From Desulfobacteraceae bacterium (GTDB taxonomy: Bacteria > Desulfobacterota > Desulfobacteria > Desulfobacterales > SKZT01): a stretch of DNA of 44,500 bases. A model generated the notes under the pieces. It was not told the DNA's origin. It ran no database searches and saw nothing but the letters and a program-made list of their open reading frames with translations. Below are positions 1-7,930 of the stretch, one piece after another. A program made the translations under genes and the position numbers. Each line of letters starts with the position of its first letter. The first letter of the stretch is position 1. The stretch covers positions 1 through 44,500 of the forward strand of contig JAABTQ010000025.1 in NCBI GenBank assembly GCA_011389745.1, read 5' to 3'.

Positions 1-80
1 AAAATGGCATCAGTTTGTCAAATCCCCCCCGGCCACCCTTTTTCAATGGGGGGAGCAGTTACTTATGGGTTTGACGACCT
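1..80. repeat. C-rich palindromic repeat, partial copy at the window edge
   Basis: This stretch matches the right half of the repeat at 14265-14391. It shares the segment from GGCATCAG through the run of seven C, a C-rich block followed by TTTTTCAA, then GCAGTTACTT and a later GGTTTG. The left half lies outside the window. It ends just downstream of the LysE gene stop. Confidence 0.7.
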
Positions 81-85
81 CCTGC

Positions 86-712
86 TTACTGCCTGGTTGT
101 TGCCAGTTTTAACGCCAGGCCCAGAAAAACAGTGCCGGTGATCTTGTTCAAGGCATTCCGGGTGCGGGTGGACCTGTATAACCATTGACCCAAAGCGCCG
201 GACAGGAGAGCTATAGCTCCGAAAACCAATATTGTGGCAATGATAAACAGACCTCCCAAAAGTAAGATCTGAAATGTTACAGGCCCCCTTGACGGATTGG
301 CGAATTGTGGCAAAAAAGCTAGAAAAAATATAGAAACCTTGGGGTTTGTGATGTTCATGATGATACCACGGCAATACAGCGTCCAATGATTGACTTTTCC
401 ATTATCCTGAATTCGGATTCTTTCTGCGGATGCTCGGAACGCTTGCCAGGCAAGATACAAAAGATAGCCGGCTCCGATAAACTTAAGAATAGAAAATGCA
501 ACCACCGATGTTTGGAAAATGACAGCGACTCCCAATGCCACAGCACTGGTATGCACTATGAGACCCGTACACAACCCGAACATCACTACTATTCCTGCAA
601 GCCTTCCACGCAATGCAGACTGTGTCAGTACGAATATATTGTCGGGACCCGGTGCCAGGGCAAGCAGAATAGATGCTGTGAGAAATGTGATCATAATTTC
701 AATGGGTATCAT
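86..712 (-). CDS. LysE/RhtB-family amino-acid exporter
   Basis: This is a 208-residue inner-membrane protein of the LysE/RhtB translocator family, which exports amino acids such as lysine, homoserine or threonine, probably driven by proton motive force. The N-terminus has the family signature LALAPGPDN at about residues 17-25. About six hydrophobic segments follow, with the middle-loop motif NITNPK at about 120 before FFLAFLPQF. The length is normal for the family (about 205). The ATG at 712 is preceded by AAGGAG at good spacing. It stands alone on this strand; a repeat lies beyond its 3-prime end and a tRNA-like scar upstream. The substrate cannot be predicted from sequence. Confidence 0.9.
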   Translation of the reverse strand: MIPIEIMITFLTASILLALAPGPDNIFVLTQSALRGRLAGIVVMFGLCTGLIVHTSAVALGVAVIFQTSVVAFSILKFIGAGYLLYLAWQAFRASAERIRIQDNGKVNHWTLYCRGIIMNITNPKVSIFFLAFLPQFANPSRGPVTFQILLLGGLFIIATILVFGAIALLSGALGQWLYRSTRTRNALNKITGTVFLGLALKLATTRQ

Positions 713-930
713 CTTAACTCCTTAAAGATGTATGAGTACTTTAAGCCGGTTACCTTGTCAACCCAATTGTAGCAAAGCACCTGACACTGCAAAGTTTCAG
801 AAAGTCATTTTTTAAACAATATAATCGACCTTTCGCATAAGCAAAGGGCCTCAGGTGAGTTTATCCGAAGTGATAATTTGGAAAGGCATGTTACGAAATA
901 ATTGGGAATAGGAAACTCAGAGGCCCGGAA

Positions 931-979
931 TTCGAATCCACAGGTCGCGGTTCGAATCGGGTCCAGGCGAGGCGAGCCA
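931..979 (+). other. tRNA-like 3-prime-end scar (possible old attachment site)
   Basis: Two TTCGAATC motifs (931 and 951) resemble tRNA T-loops. The second is followed by GAGGCGAGCCA, which resembles an acceptor end. The T-stem does not pair properly (only two of five positions fit), and no D-arm or anticodon arm was found upstream, so this is not a working tRNA. A degenerate tRNA 3-prime end next to a terminator is what is left at integration sites of tRNA-targeting elements. This reading is inference. The surrounding gap 713-1073 holds no gene that I can support. Confidence 0.35.
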
Positions 980-988
980 AAAAATCAA

Positions 989-1021
989 GGGGTTAACCCA
1001 CTTTGGCTAACCCCTTTTTTT
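989..1021. terminator. Strong, probably bidirectional intrinsic terminator
   Basis: GGGGTTAACCCA and TGGCTAACCCC form a stem of about eleven pairs with a short loop, followed by seven T on the plus strand. The minus strand also has a T-rich tail, so it can terminate the TPR gene, whose stop lies about 50 bp away. Confidence 0.85.
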
Positions 1022-1073
1022 GTGGAAAATTTAACGGATTGTTTGCCCGTGCTAAAACTATGAAACCAGCGGA

Positions 1074-1589
1074 TTATCTGTCCATAACGTCGGCCACATC
1101 TTCAGCTTCAAGCTTTAACTGGTGTGATCTCCAAATGTTGTTTTCATTTGCAAATTCACTGATATTTTTTTCCGTAAACATGGTGACCATTTCTATGTCT
1201 TCCCGGGCCAGATCCTCATGCCCCGTTTTTGAATGGGATGCTGCTCTGCTATAATAGGCCGCTCCATATTCAGGATCCAATTCCACAGCCTTGTCAAAAT
1301 CTCTCAGAGCCTTTTTTGCATCTCCTCTTTTTTCATGTTCAAGGCCCCGGAGATGGTAAGCCCTTGCGTAATCGGGTTTTAACTCGATGGCTTTATCAAA
1401 ATCTCTGATGGAATTTTCGGTTCGCTCCATCCGTGTAAAAGCAGCTCCTCGGCTCAAGTAGACTATTGCTGAAGAGGGTTCATGGTTGATAACTTCCGTA
1501 AAAAAACTCACAGCATCTTCATAATTTTCTTTTAAAAAAGCCGCAACACCTTCATCAAACTTTGTTTTTGCTATATCGTTGTCGAACAT
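1074..1589 (-). CDS. Tetratricopeptide-repeat protein
   Basis: This 171-residue protein is made almost wholly of TPR units, at about residues 8-41, 42-75, 76-109 and 110-140. They show typical spacing, for example AIVYLSRGAAFTRM, ARAYHLRGLEHEKRG and GAAYYSRAASHSKTG, each followed by a DFDKAIEL-like helix. The last 30 residues are acidic and non-repetitive. No signal peptide or membrane segment is visible, so it is probably a cytoplasmic scaffold or interaction protein. The ATG at 1589 has a perfect AGGAGG at 8 nt. It has no close neighbour on its strand and is followed by the terminator at 989-1021. The partner is unknown. Confidence 0.85.
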   Translation of the reverse strand: MFDNDIAKTKFDEGVAAFLKENYEDAVSFFTEVINHEPSSAIVYLSRGAAFTRMERTENSIRDFDKAIELKPDYARAYHLRGLEHEKRGDAKKALRDFDKAVELDPEYGAAYYSRAASHSKTGHEDLAREDIEMVTMFTEKNISEFANENNIWRSHQLKLEAEDVADVMDR

Positions 1590-1668
1590 GGTTCGTTACC
1601 TCCTAAGTTTATAAGGTTAGCCGAAAATTTCAATATCGCTTTTCAGCATCCGTATATTTACTTTCACC

Positions 1669-1753
1669 AAAAGGTATATTTGAGGTTTTCATATATACCT
1701 TTTCTATTTTGATAAATAATGTGGATCGTTTAGACACATATACTAAGATCCAC
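1669..1753. promoter_or_regulatory. Two successive inverted repeats upstream of the TPR gene
   Basis: AAAAGGTATAT at 1669-1679 pairs with ATATACCTTTT at 1693-1703 (11 bp, perfect). A second pair, TGTGGATC and GATCCACA (8 bp), spans about 1722-1754. They fill the gap between the trpD remnant and the TPR start. They could be operators for the TPR promoter or termination structures for the xth transcript; sequence alone does not decide. Confidence 0.35.
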
Positions 1754-1776
1754 AAAAGTATTGTCAAGAATGCCAA

Positions 1777-2057
1777 TTACAAGGACAAACCCTGGAATTG
1801 GCGAAGGTTCTCCAGTTTTTCCAGTGCCTTACCTTTGACCATGGCATCTTTTGCCATATCCGTGCCGGAAGCATAACTATCGGCAATGCCCGAGATATAA
1901 AGTCCGCTGCAGCGTTCATACAGAAAAAGTCCGCCTCCGGGGTATCATAACGACCAGTAAGCACTTCCAGCATACGCCGGGCATTTCCCTGCGCGCTTTG
2001 GCTGCCGGCGATTTTTGAAAAATCCAGGGTTTTCAGGCCAAAATCCGAGGGGGTCAT
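1777..2057 (-). pseudogene. trpD: C-terminal remnant of anthranilate phosphoribosyltransferase, frameshifted
   Basis: The first reading frame, from the ATG at 2057, gives about 50 residues typical of the TrpD C-terminal domain: TPSDFGL, SAQGNARRMLEVLTG and FFCMNAAAD. Near 1900-1903 one base is missing. In the shifted frame the family sequence continues as ISGIADSYASGTDMAKDAM and ends with KALEKLENLRQFQGLSL and TAA at 1777. Full TrpD is about 340 residues, so only the last quarter survives and the catalytic N-terminal part is absent. The remnant starts 16 bp after the xth stop, with AAGGAG before its ATG, so it may still be translated. The uninterrupted frame instead runs on out of frame to 1764. 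It cannot work as TrpD. Confidence 0.85.
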
Positions 2058-2073
2058 AGATTTGCTCCTTATG

Positions 2074-2862
2074 CTAAACTTTAAATTCAGCCACAATAAA
2101 GGTATGATCCGAAGGTTTCGGAAGAAGCCTGGGGGTTTTATCGATCCAGGTGCCGATTGATTTTTCGGCCATGGGTCGGGTGGCCAGGATATGATCGATT
2201 CTCCATCCCAATCCACGCTTAACTGCATTGGGTATGCGATAATCCCAAAAGGTGAATTCTTTTTCATCGGGTTTGTGCTTGCGATAAATATCGATGAAAC
2301 CGAATGCCATTAATTTTTCCAGGGCTTTATGTTCATCAGGATGATAACAGACAGACCCATAGAGTCGGTCAGGATCATAAACATCCAGACTTGTGGGCGC
2401 TACGTTCAAATCCCCAACCCATATCACAGGACTGTCGGGATTGAAATTAGATTGAAAATGAACCAGGAGTCTTTCATACCATTGAATCTTATATTTGAAT
2501 TTTTCCGAATCCGGTTGCTGCCCCTGGGGGACATATGTATTGACAATGATAATGTTACTACCGGTTTGTGCGGAAATAAAACGGGCAGCTTCGTTTTCCT
2601 CGCCATCGTTGAACCCTTTCAGGACATGAAAGAGGGGTGTTTTACTCAATATTGCCACGCCATGATAACTTTTCTGCCCCATATATGCCAGATGATATCC
2701 GGCCTCCTTGTATGGCCTTTCTGGAAAATCCGGATCCTGTACTTTGGTCTCCTGAACACAAAGCACATCCGGATTATTATTTTTCAACCAATCCAATATA
2801 ATGGGAGTCCTTGGGCGAATGCCGTTTGCATTAAAGCCGGCTACTTTAAAAGAATGATCCAT
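2074..2862 (-). CDS. xth: Exodeoxyribonuclease III
   Basis: This 262-residue enzyme of the ExoIII/APE1 family cuts DNA at abasic sites and trims 3-prime ends in base-excision repair, using Mg2+. The full catalytic set is visible: the N-terminal FNANGIR, the metal-binding Glu in QETK, the Tyr in VNTYVPQG, the Asp and Asn of GDLNVAP, GWRIDHIL, and the final PSDHT with the catalytic His. The length is normal (about 260). I prefer the ATG at 2862, because an AGGA lies 6 nt upstream; an in-frame ATG at 2874 would add four residues. The trpD remnant follows at 16 bp. It is divergent from the HD-GYP gene across a 249-bp gap that should hold both promoters. Confidence 0.93.
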   Translation of the reverse strand: MDHSFKVAGFNANGIRPRTPIILDWLKNNNPDVLCVQETKVQDPDFPERPYKEAGYHLAYMGQKSYHGVAILSKTPLFHVLKGFNDGEENEAARFISAQTGSNIIIVNTYVPQGQQPDSEKFKYKIQWYERLLVHFQSNFNPDSPVIWVGDLNVAPTSLDVYDPDRLYGSVCYHPDEHKALEKLMAFGFIDIYRKHKPDEKEFTFWDYRIPNAVKRGLGWRIDHILATRPMAEKSIGTWIDKTPRLLPKPSDHTFIVAEFKV

Positions 2863-3111
2863 ATTTTTCCTCATTAAACATATTAGTTTGAGTTTTTCTT
2901 ATCTGTTATTCCGGAAAGACTCCGAGGTTGAACAAATAAAACCGTAAAAAAATCTTAAACTATGTTATATTTTTTGAACTATCAATCTTGACTTTGACAA
3001 ATAATCCGGTAATTTAATTTTGATAGTATCTGAAATTTTAAATGAAATGTGAATGCTTTTTAATGATATTTGTAATGTCGAATCGGAATCAATTAAACCA
3101 AAGGGATTAAT

Positions 3112-4365
3112 GTGCTGACTGAGAAAGAGAAGCTTGAGGCTTTGACCCTTTTGGGAGTCGAACTTAACCAAATTCAGGATCTGGATATACTTTTAGAGCG
3201 TATCCTCACTCGGGCCAGGCAGTTTGCCAATGCCGATGCCGGCTCTATATACATACGCGACAGAGACTACCTTCATTTTACATACACCCAGAACGATACG
3301 GTTCAGCGCCGGACCGGAAAAAACGGAAAGCTGATTTATTCCACGTTTATAATTCCTATAGACAAGCACGCTATTGCCGGTTATGTGGCTTTGACCGGAT
3401 CGGCGTTAAATATCCCTGATGTCTATCGGATCGATGCCACAAAACCTTATCAGTTCAGCACAAAATTTGACGAAGCTTGCAACTACAAAACCCGTTCGGT
3501 TCTCACCATTCCCCTGAAATCATCCAAGGGTGATATTTTAGGCATTTTGCAGATTATCAACGCTCAGGATTCGGAAAAACATATTATTGATTTTTCCGAA
3601 AATGATGAGGGCATGATGAATCATTTTGCCAGCACTGCATCGGTTGCCCTGGAACGGGCCCAAATGACAAGATCGATTTTTCTTCGTATGATTCGCATGG
3701 CCGAATTGCGTGATCCCCGGGAAACAAGCGCCCATGTCAATAGAGTTGCCGGATATTCGGTGGAAATTTATGAAAAATGGGCTCAGATGCGTAATCTTCC
3801 CGAATCTGTTATCGAAAAAAATCGAGACGTGTTGAAAATGGCGGCCATGCTTCATGATGTCGGCAAAGTGGCTATCTCTGATATGATTTTAAAAAAACCG
3901 GCACGTCTGGATATTAATGAATTCGAAATTATCAAACAACACACCATCATGGGTGCAAGACTATTTTCAGGCTGGGAATCGGAATTTGATGAAGCTGCCT
4001 GGCAGGTAACATTAACTCATCACGAGCGTTGGGATGGTGATGGATATCCCGGGCATGTGGACTGCATTTCCGGAAAACCTTTACCAGGTTATGAACTTCC
4101 CGATGGATCCGCAAGAGGGAAAAAACAGGAAGAAATTCCGATTTTTGGAAGGATTGTAGCCCTTGCCGATGTTTATGATGCCCTGGCCTCGGAGCGCGCC
4201 TACAAGGAAGCCTGGGATGACTCTGCCATCCTGGAAACAATCCGGAGGGATTCAGGTAAGCACTTTGATCCTGAACTGGTGGAAATTTTTTTTTCACAAT
4301 TAGAAATCATCAAGTCTGTCCAGAGGCGTTATGAGGATATTCCTAAATGTATCCCAAACTGGTAA
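3112..4365 (+). CDS. GAF and HD-GYP domain cyclic-di-GMP phosphodiesterase
   Basis: This 417-residue soluble regulator probably degrades cyclic di-GMP. Residues about 20-185 form a GAF sensor domain (ADAGSIYIRD, then RSVLTIPLK and GILQIIN). Residues about 190-405 form an HD-GYP domain. Its metal-binding LHDVGK has H248 and D249, KQHTIMGA follows, and the signature HHERWDGDGYPG has GYP at 311-313. ALADVYDALASERAYK closes the domain. All family metal ligands that I can check are present, so activity is likely. The start is GTG at 3112 with only a weak AAAGGGA upstream. It converges with the HDAC-like gene, leaving 6 bp between stops. The GAF ligand is unknown. Confidence 0.9.
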   Translation: MLTEKEKLEALTLLGVELNQIQDLDILLERILTRARQFANADAGSIYIRDRDYLHFTYTQNDTVQRRTGKNGKLIYSTFIIPIDKHAIAGYVALTGSALNIPDVYRIDATKPYQFSTKFDEACNYKTRSVLTIPLKSSKGDILGILQIINAQDSEKHIIDFSENDEGMMNHFASTASVALERAQMTRSIFLRMIRMAELRDPRETSAHVNRVAGYSVEIYEKWAQMRNLPESVIEKNRDVLKMAAMLHDVGKVAISDMILKKPARLDINEFEIIKQHTIMGARLFSGWESEFDEAAWQVTLTHHERWDGDGYPGHVDCISGKPLPGYELPDGSARGKKQEEIPIFGRIVALADVYDALASERAYKEAWDDSAILETIRRDSGKHFDPELVEIFFSQLEIIKSVQRRYEDIPKCIPNW

Positions 4366-4371
4366 GTTCCA

Positions 4372-5133
4372 TCACTTTTTTTTATTACCTGGTGTCGACA
4401 TGCCATGAATAAGCGCCAAAGCATTGTATCCCAGCACTTTATGGTTGTAACCGCCCTCCAGAATAGCAAAACAACTTCCGCCGGACCTGTCCGCCGCGGC
4501 ACGAACCAATCTTCCGATTTCTTCATAGTCGTCTGTGGATAAAACTCCCCCCCAGTCTTCCATATGGTTGTCAAAACCTGCGGATATGCCGATAATATCG
4601 ACATTGCAGCGATCCATCTGAAGGGCGACTTCCAGCATATACTTTTTACGGTCCCTGGCTTCCACATTGAAGACCTTGACATAATCTTTTTTGCCTAAAA
4701 TATTGACATTGCCGTCACCATAATGAAGGTCGATATCCAGAACATAAGCGGAGGATATTTTATTTTCGTTTTTTAATGTTTCCAGAGCAATGGACATGTT
4801 ATTGAAATAACAGAACCCCCAGCAGGATTGGGCGGACGCATGGTGTCCGGGAGGGCGGATAAGGCCGAACGCCGGCTCGGTTAATCCGATTCCGGCCGCC
4901 TGAATCGCACCGCCGGCAGCCAGTGCTGAAATTTCATAAAGGCGTTGGTTTTTAACATATTCAATATGCCGGCAATGATGAACTGCACGGATTTGTTCTT
5001 CCGAGGCCGGCTCAGCAGTAACGAATTCCACTTCCCCATCAAGGACATCCACAATGGCTTCCATTCGTCCATAAGCCGAAGCCGGATCGGATGTATACAC
5101 TTTATAAAAATCTTTATGAAAAACAACTTTCAT
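4372..5133 (-). CDS. Histone-deacetylase-family amidohydrolase (AcuC / acetylpolyamine type)
   Basis: This 253-residue zinc amidohydrolase removes acetyl groups from lysines, polyamines or small molecules. The arginase/deacetylase-fold motifs are all visible: RPPGHHA (catalytic His pair), WGFCYFNN, the zinc-binding DIDLHYGDG, SAGFDNH with the later zinc Asp, and LEGGYN. The protein is shorter than AcuC (about 370) and near the short bacterial HDAC-like enzymes. I chose the ATG at 5133, because GAGGT lies 7 nt upstream; a start nine codons earlier is possible but would overlap the preceding gene. It follows the saccharopine-dehydrogenase-like gene by 7 bp, so the two are almost certainly co-transcribed. 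The substrate is unknown. Confidence 0.88.
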   Translation of the reverse strand: MKVVFHKDFYKVYTSDPASAYGRMEAIVDVLDGEVEFVTAEPASEEQIRAVHHCRHIEYVKNQRLYEISALAAGGAIQAAGIGLTEPAFGLIRPPGHHASAQSCWGFCYFNNMSIALETLKNENKISSAYVLDIDLHYGDGNVNILGKKDYVKVFNVEARDRKKYMLEVALQMDRCNVDIIGISAGFDNHMEDWGGVLSTDDYEEIGRLVRAAADRSGGSCFAILEGGYNHKVLGYNALALIHGMSTPGNKKK

Positions 5134-5140
5134 TTTGACC

Positions 5141-6235
5141 TCAATTTTTATGATTGACACGCAGGGTAATAAAACTGGAACCGGGCAGTTTTGATATGTA
5201 GAAAGTTCCCATCAGTTGCGAGGGGGTGTATACGCCGGGTTTGGATTTTTTTTCAAGGAGTTTTCTCACTATCCCCAGGGCTCCCCTGATGGTCACATCA
5301 TACCCGTTGGCCGTGGTAAGATACGCCTGCACGGAATTTCCCCTGATATTTACAGCCTCTCCCCAAAGGCGTACGCGTGAAGTTTTGCGTTGCTGAACCG
5401 ATGGCCCTTTTAGTTGAATATCAATAATTTTTTTCAAAATCTTTTGAATCGGTTCCAAAGAAATGAAGGGCCGAAAAATCCTCATAATTTTCAATGCAGT
5501 AATCGCGTTGCCTGGAAGAGCAACATAAACTTCAATATTGGGAATTCCGGTAGTATAAAAGGCAGTTGAAACATCACCCCAGGAAATGGTCGTTGCCGTT
5601 TTAGGACCTGACCCGAAATCGATTTTTCTGACCCTATATGCGAGTCTGACTACGCTGAGGATCCCGTTTTTTCTAATCATTCCGTCATATTTGAATCCTT
5701 CGATAATGGTTTTTGCCGTTCCCGGACTCACCGGCCCCTTTGCATCAAAGCCTAAAGCCAGGTATTTTGCATCAGGCATGCATTTTTTTAAAGCCGCCGC
5801 CAGACAATCGGTGGGAATAAGATCAAACCCGGCACCAGGACATAAAACAACACCTGCATTACGAGCCTTTTCATCCAGTGCATGGATATATTCAAAAACT
5901 TCAATTTCGCCCGTGATATCAAGGTAATCGGTCATGGTTTGCAGGCATGCTTTGGCCAGGGGTACCGAGGTAGCGGTAAAAGGCCCCGCACAGTTTAAAA
6001 GAAGATCAACCTGATTGAGGCGGGTAGATATATTTTCAGGATTTTTCAAATCAAAACAACACCATGGCAGATTTAATCGTTGAGCCAACGACCTGATTTT
6101 TTGATAATTTCTTCCGGCAAGAATCGGATGAAGCCCTTGCATGGCAGCTTCTTTTGCAATCAGTCTTCCGGTGTAACCATTGGCTCCATATATTATCCAG
6201 CGTTTTTCAGGCATTGTTTCCATTTGTTTCATCAT
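5141..6235 (-). CDS. Saccharopine-dehydrogenase-family oxidoreductase (trans-acting enoyl-reductase-like)
   Basis: The protein has about 364 residues. A Rossmann domain begins close to the N-terminus (IIYGANGYTGRLIAKEA), followed by ILAGRN, LLLNCAGPF and YLDITGEIEVFE. This is the pattern of the saccharopine dehydrogenase NAD(P)-binding family. The later PGAGFDLIPTDCLA fits the branch annotated as trans-acting enoyl reductases, found with lipid and polyketide synthesis. True lysine-pathway activity is not implied. The open frame extends to a GTG at 6280, but no ribosome site is seen there. An ATG at 6235 with GGTGAG 12 nt upstream is more plausible, and in-frame ATGs at 6223 and 6214 also exist. 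It is the first gene of an operon with the deacetylase. Confidence 0.8.
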   Translation of the reverse strand: MMKQMETMPEKRWIIYGANGYTGRLIAKEAAMQGLHPILAGRNYQKIRSLAQRLNLPWCCFDLKNPENISTRLNQVDLLLNCAGPFTATSVPLAKACLQTMTDYLDITGEIEVFEYIHALDEKARNAGVVLCPGAGFDLIPTDCLAAALKKCMPDAKYLALGFDAKGPVSPGTAKTIIEGFKYDGMIRKNGILSVVRLAYRVRKIDFGSGPKTATTISWGDVSTAFYTTGIPNIEVYVALPGNAITALKIMRIFRPFISLEPIQKILKKIIDIQLKGPSVQQRKTSRVRLWGEAVNIRGNSVQAYLTTANGYDVTIRGALGIVRKLLEKKSKPGVYTPSQLMGTFYISKLPGSSFITLRVNHKN

Positions 6236-6349
6236 TGTTTTAATCATCTCACCGTGCCTTGTCTGCAACCAAACCAGCACACTATCATTACAAGATGTTC
6301 ATGATCGCTGCAAGAAGACATGAATCAGCTTTTTGAACATTGAACCCTG

Positions 6350-6377
6350 AACACCTAACACCTAACACCTAACACCT
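6350..6377. repeat. Four tandem copies of AACACCT
   Basis: A perfect 4 x 7-bp tandem repeat lies in the 300-bp gap between the oxidoreductase operon and the ferritin-like gene. It may be a slippage-prone locus. No coding role is visible. Confidence 0.9.
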
Positions 6378-6480
6378 ATTATAAAGATACATAAATAAAG
6401 CCTTTGTTTGTGTCAAGAAACAAAACAGAAACTTCGTTCTCCATTTCTGTGAAACGACTCTATCCGAAATTATCCGCTTA

Positions 6481-6508
6481 TTGACTTTTTATGTTTTAGA
6501 ATTATTTA
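6481..6508 (+). promoter_or_regulatory. Possible sigma-70 promoter for the ferritin-like gene
   Basis: TTGACT at 6481 and TATTTA at 6503 are separated by 16 bp, about 55 bp before the ATG at 6563. It is a match by eye only. Confidence 0.4.
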
Positions 6509-6562
6509 TTTCAGAGTATATTTTTTTAAAATCCATCAACTCAATTTTAAAGGAGATATTGA

Positions 6563-7066
6563 ATGGAGGAGAGCACGGCTGTAAAAATTTTAAAAGGAGC
6601 CGTTTTACTGGAGATCCGGGGAAAATCTTTCTACCAGAAGGTTGCTAATGACTCTCAAAGTGAAGCTGTGAGAGATTTTTTCGAACAAATGGCGGGTGAG
6701 GAAGAAAAACATATTAAAGCCCTGGCCCACCAATTCAAGGTATATCAGGTTAAGCAGAAATTTGATCCGGAGGCTCTTCCAAAAGAAGAGAAATCAGAAG
6801 CCGCACAAAAAGTTCTTACGGATAAAATAAAACAACAAATTTCCGCCGCCGGTTTTGAATCTGCCGCCATAGCTGCAGCCATGGCCATGGAACGAGATGC
6901 CATACAGTACTATTCCCGGAGTGAAAAGGATTCTAATGATCCGGAAGAAAAGGCCATTTACAAATGGCTTCATCAGTGGGAATCCCAGCATTTGGCGATG
7001 CTGGTCGACATTGACAATGCATTGACCCAGGAAATCTGGAATGATAATCAATTCTGGCCGTTCTAA
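6563..7066 (+). CDS. Ferritin-like diiron protein (rubrerythrin-related, no rubredoxin domain)
   Basis: This 167-residue four-helix protein of the ferritin/rubrerythrin superfamily has diiron ligands spread in the usual two halves: LEIRGKSFYQK, then EEEKHIKAL, and later ERDAIQYY and ESQHLAML. It lacks the C-terminal CxxC pairs of rubrerythrin, so it is probably a sulerythrin- or YciF-like peroxide or iron handler in the cytoplasm. The start has AAAGGAGATATTGA before the ATG. It lies upstream of a truncated NUDIX gene and a true rubrerythrin on the same strand, suggesting a shared oxidative-stress role. The catalytic activity is inferred from the fold only. Confidence 0.82.
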   Translation: MEESTAVKILKGAVLLEIRGKSFYQKVANDSQSEAVRDFFEQMAGEEEKHIKALAHQFKVYQVKQKFDPEALPKEEKSEAAQKVLTDKIKQQISAAGFESAAIAAAMAMERDAIQYYSRSEKDSNDPEEKAIYKWLHQWESQHLAMLVDIDNALTQEIWNDNQFWPF

Positions 7067-7095
7067 TTTACCAAGGTATACCATGGGGTCGGTTT

Positions 7096-7308
7096 ATGGA
7101 TTTTCAGTTTTGCCCGTTTTGTGCGCACCCTCTGAAGAAAGCGATGAGCGATGGAAAAATACACCTATACTGTTCAGTGTGCGACAAAAAACATTATCGG
7201 AACCCCACGGTCGGGGTGGCTGTTGTCTTATTTGTGCAGGACCGGCTGCTCATAGTCCCCTCCTTTGGCAAAGAAAGAAAATACATAAGTCCCCCTTTGA
7301 AAAAGTAG
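7096..7308 (+). pseudogene. 5-prime fragment of a NUDIX hydrolase, cut at a repeat
   Basis: The first 55 residues look like the start of a zinc-ribbon NUDIX hydrolase: CPFCAHPL and CSVCDKKHYRNP, then GVAVVLFVQDRLLIV, which is the first beta-strand region of the NUDIX fold. The family sequence then stops. The NUDIX box (GX5EX7REUXEEXGU) is missing. The frame instead runs into the C-rich repeat at about 7283 and ends at 7308. A complete enzyme would have about 150-180 residues. The fragment begins 29 bp after the ferritin-like gene. It is most simply a gene truncated by a deletion or insertion associated with the repeat. Confidence 0.75.
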
Positions 7309-7330
7309 GATTCAGGGGGATTTTTAAGAC
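7283..7330. repeat. C-rich palindromic repeat, partial copy
   Basis: GTCCCCCTTTGAAAAAG followed by TAGGATTCAGGGGGATTTTTAA matches the left half of the repeat at 14265-14391 with a few changes. It marks the breakpoint of the NUDIX fragment. Confidence 0.75.
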
Positions 7331-7418
7331 AAGTCAGGACTTTTCGGTTAAAACATTTTTCCCAATATATCAAATAGTTTCATCAAATGTAAAAATTAAA
7401 CCAGAAAGGAAAACACTT

Positions 7419-7913
7419 ATGAGTAAGACCATTGAAAATTTAAAGGATGCCTTTGCAGGTGAATCTCAGGCCAACCGCAGATATCTGGCTTTTGCTAAAA
7501 AGGCAGATAGTGAGGGTTATCCTCAGATTGCAAAACTTTTCAGAGCAGCCGCAGAGGCGGAAACCGTTCACGCCCATGCCCATTTAAAGGCGCTGAAAGA
7601 AATCGGAACCACCGCTGAAAATCTCAAGGTTGCCGTTGACGGCGAAACTCATGAATTCAAACACATGTACCCGCAAATGATTGAAGAAGCTGAAGCCGAA
7701 GGGGAAAAGGCGGCACACCGAAGCTTCAAGTTTGCCAACGAAGTGGAAGAAATCCACGCGAAATTGTATCAAAAAGCGTTGGACAACATTGAGAATATGA
7801 AGGAAGCCGATTACTACGTGTGTTCGGTATGCGGTTATACCTGCGAAGATGAAATTCCGGAAAGCTGCCCGGTTTGTAAGGCAAAACCCAATGCTTTTTT
7901 CAAGGTCGATTAG
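7419..7913 (+). CDS. rbr: Rubrerythrin
   Basis: This 164-residue diiron peroxidase reduces hydrogen peroxide in anaerobes, with electrons from rubredoxin or NAD(P)H reductases. The ferritin-like domain (residues about 1-130) has GESQANRRYLAFA, AAEAETVHAHAHL, EFKHMYPQMIEEAEAEGE and EVEEIHAKLY, giving the Glu and His iron ligands. A C-terminal rubredoxin-like knuckle follows: CSVCGY and CPVCKAKP (CxxC ... CxxC). The open frame extends upstream to 7041, but the ATG at 7419 has AGAAAGGA at correct spacing and starts the conserved domain. A terminator follows. It shares strand and theme with the ferritin-like gene at 6563. Confidence 0.95.
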   Translation: MSKTIENLKDAFAGESQANRRYLAFAKKADSEGYPQIAKLFRAAAEAETVHAHAHLKALKEIGTTAENLKVAVDGETHEFKHMYPQMIEEAEAEGEKAAHRSFKFANEVEEIHAKLYQKALDNIENMKEADYYVCSVCGYTCEDEIPESCPVCKAKPNAFFKVD

Positions 7914-7930
7914 TCTTTTTATGTTCAAAA

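Noticed and set aside
7041-7418. N-terminal extension of the rubrerythrin frame
   Set aside because: The extension overlaps the ferritin-like stop and the NUDIX fragment, has no family match, and the ATG at 7419 has a clear ribosome site.
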